A model generated the notes under the pieces. It searched no databases. It saw only the letters and a program-made list of their open reading frames with translations, and had not been told where the DNA came from. From the NCBI RefSeq assembly GCF_040954835.1, contig NC_090697.1, positions 37,260,788 through 37,324,787 of the forward strand: a stretch of DNA of 64,000 nt, read 5' to 3'. The position numbers were made by a program, and so were the translations under genes. Source of the stretch: Lepisosteus oculatus (taxonomy: Eukaryota; Chordata; Actinopteri; Semionotiformes; Lepisosteidae). Each line of letters opens with the position of its first letter. Positions within the stretch are counted from its first letter, which is position 1. This document shows, piece after piece, positions 61,966 through 64,000 of this stretch.

Positions 61966-64000
61966 TTACTTGAATTTTTAAATAAATGCTTAATTTCTAT
62001 CCAAATCTAATTTCTGTTAAAATGCTTTTCTTAAGTGCCTTAAGTCACATCAAAACAAGGAAACCTTCAAGACTCTACTCTTGTGAAACCATAGTTTACT
62101 AATGAGAAAACTATTTAAATGTTGAGTTCTTTAGCACTTTGACTGCAATGGTACCATTTGTTGATGATAGTGAAAGGTAAAAATAATGGCTTATTTTACT
62201 CTTAAACCAACACCAAAAAAGCTAGAGCAACTTCTCATAACCACAAACCCAGCCAGTCCAGTTAACTAGAACAGTTTCCTTGTGGTAAGAGACTTTGCTC
62301 CCTTAAAGCTTTGTGACTCATGCTCTTGGTTTTGCCTCTTACTCAGACTTTAATCTCATCTATATTAACTGAAAACACTTTTAGCTATTTATATACTTTT
62401 CAAGTCCTCCACTTATAGTGCATAGCTTCCTAATCATGAATCAAAAATACACCAATTAGACATAAAAAACAGTATGCAGAGATTCCTAACATCTCAAAAA
62501 AGTAAAGAATGAATCAAAAATAATTTTAAAAACTACAATATTACACCTGATTTATGTTTTTAAAGCTACAATACCACTAGATGGCACTCTTGAGCAACTT
62601 GACTATGAAACAAGGATGCTGTTTTGTGTGATACGTTGCCTTGTTATTGCAGAATAATGACCACTGTCTTGTTTCCCCCTGTCTTTTTTTTTCAATTAAG
62701 CTTGTTTAGCTTCAGTAGTTTGACTGTGTAACAAATGGTCTGTGATTAATGCTGAAATTTCATTTTTTAAATGTCTAAAAACGCAAAAAAACTACATGAT
62801 TTTCTTATATATATTATGTGAATTGAAAAAATGTACTTATGTATATTTTTATATAGATCCAAATATCACATTCTTTACATGCTTAGTGTGCATACATATT
62901 TTATCCTTATTTTTCAGTTAATAAATGAATGAAAGTAATAAAACAATGAACGAAGCTTAATTTTCTGTTTTCATGAATGCATCACGCTTAAGCAGTTTGC
63001 TCGCAAGAGGTGAAACAACAATCATGAAAAACTTCTGATATTATACAACATAATGACATGAGGGTTTTTACAGAATTACTTATCTTAGATTTGTAGTCTC
63101 AGCCTTTAGTTATCAAGCAGTAATCGTAAAAATTAAGAAATGACTTATGTTTAAGATCGTTATTGCATGTAGGAAATTACAATGCATGAAAGGATTTAAT
63201 GCAGAAAGGAAAGTCACTTAAGAGTCTTTAGCTTGGTCACATTCATAAAAGGAGCAGAGTGAACTGCTTACAGTGTAAAAAGAAATACTAGCAGGGTACA
63301 AAATACTCATTCCCAGGGGGTGAGGGTTAGTCACTTGAGGATACAGTATGTCTCTACAGTGCTGAGGATAGTTTGCTCTGTCAGGCATTGAAACACAGCA
63401 TGCAACTTAACTCATTTAGAGTCTTCAGGATGACAGGCAGCATGGGAAAAGGAGGCAACTCACACAAGGTAGCCTGGGTTGCTTGTCACATTAAGTAAGA
63501 CAGATACTTTCAAAAGAAGAGACTTTCTTTCACTAAGTGACTACTGCTGTGTCACTGTGCTGCTAAGCAACACTTGAAAAGTCTCGTATAAAGTACAGAA
63601 TATATGTGTTCAATCTGCTCTAGTTCCTCTCCACAGTCTAAGGATCTCCTCTATTAAGAGCAATTGCCTCACTATTTGAATTGTTTGTCCCGTTTATGGT
63701 AGCAAAAAAGATTCCTGTAAATCATTAAATCTAAATTAAATGATTTGTGTACACCATGCCTGACAAGAGGATTTTGATCAGGATTTAAACAGTCTTCCTG
63801 CGTACATCTACGTATAGGAGTGAAGGCTTAACATAGTGATTTATGCTCCCATGTTTTTCTTTGGTTATTGATGTAGTACTTCATTGGCCTGACTGGAGGC
63901 AAACCCTGGGTAGGGAGTCATTATATTGGCCTACAAGTTAAGGAAGCAGGTGGAGGCTTGGGAGGAAGAGGTTATTTCACTGTGTAGTAACAAATATAGA
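61966..64000. other. Intergenic to window end, nothing recognised
   Basis: AT-rich sequence with short open frames only. No gene, repeat family or RNA gene is recognised before the window ends. Confidence 0.5.

Noticed and set aside
1-64000. Microbial-type systems (CRISPR, operons, phage or toxin genes)
   Set aside because: The sequence is vertebrate: intron-bearing genes, SINEs and Tc1 elements; no such structures are present.

Overview
The window is vertebrate genomic DNA, most likely from a ray-finned fish. It is AT-rich, its genes are split by GT-AG introns, and its interspersed repeats are typical of fishes: Tc1 transposons, a 5S-rRNA-headed SINE and tRNA-headed SINEs. The species cannot be named from the sequence. 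The repeat mix made me lean towards a non-teleost ray-finned fish, but that is only an inference.

Four protein-coding genes are supported, three of them in the order known from human 6q22: NCOA7 (last exons, 1464-4911, +), HINT3 (17293-19566, +) and TRMT11 (24453-46275, +, complete in 13 coding exons). Between HINT3 and TRMT11 lies a minus-strand ABRA/STARS-like gene (22926-23882), which has no counterpart at that place in human. It matches the ABRA that sits next to OXR1, the NCOA7 paralogue, on human chromosome 8, so it is probably a surviving ohnologue. It shares a divergent promoter region of about 570 bp with TRMT11.

Inside NCOA7 an internal start exon (2089-2157) with a TATA box and an interferon-response-like element upstream predicts a 217-residue TLDc-only protein. 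This matches the mammalian interferon-induced short isoform NCOA7-AS. Upstream, a splice-site-bounded block at 956-1113 looks like a decayed exon.

The NCOA7-HINT3 interval (6.5-17.2 kb) is a graveyard of transposons plus one apparently intact Tc1 element (10702-12331). That element has 214-bp terminal inverted repeats with about two mismatches, a TA target duplication and an open 339-residue DD34E transposase. TRMT11 introns 11 and 12 (7.7 and 6.3 kb) hold a tandem duplication, an old Tc1 relic and hairpin repeats. After TRMT11, from 46.4 to 64 kb, I find only repeats (an L1-like LINE remnant, SINE and dispersed-repeat copies) and AT-rich DNA, with no gene. In human the next gene, CENPW, also lies well downstream.

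I see no microbial system, CRISPR array, rRNA gene or true tRNA gene. The most informative biology is the conserved interferon-type promoter of NCOA7, the retained ABRA-like ohnologue and the young Tc1 copy.
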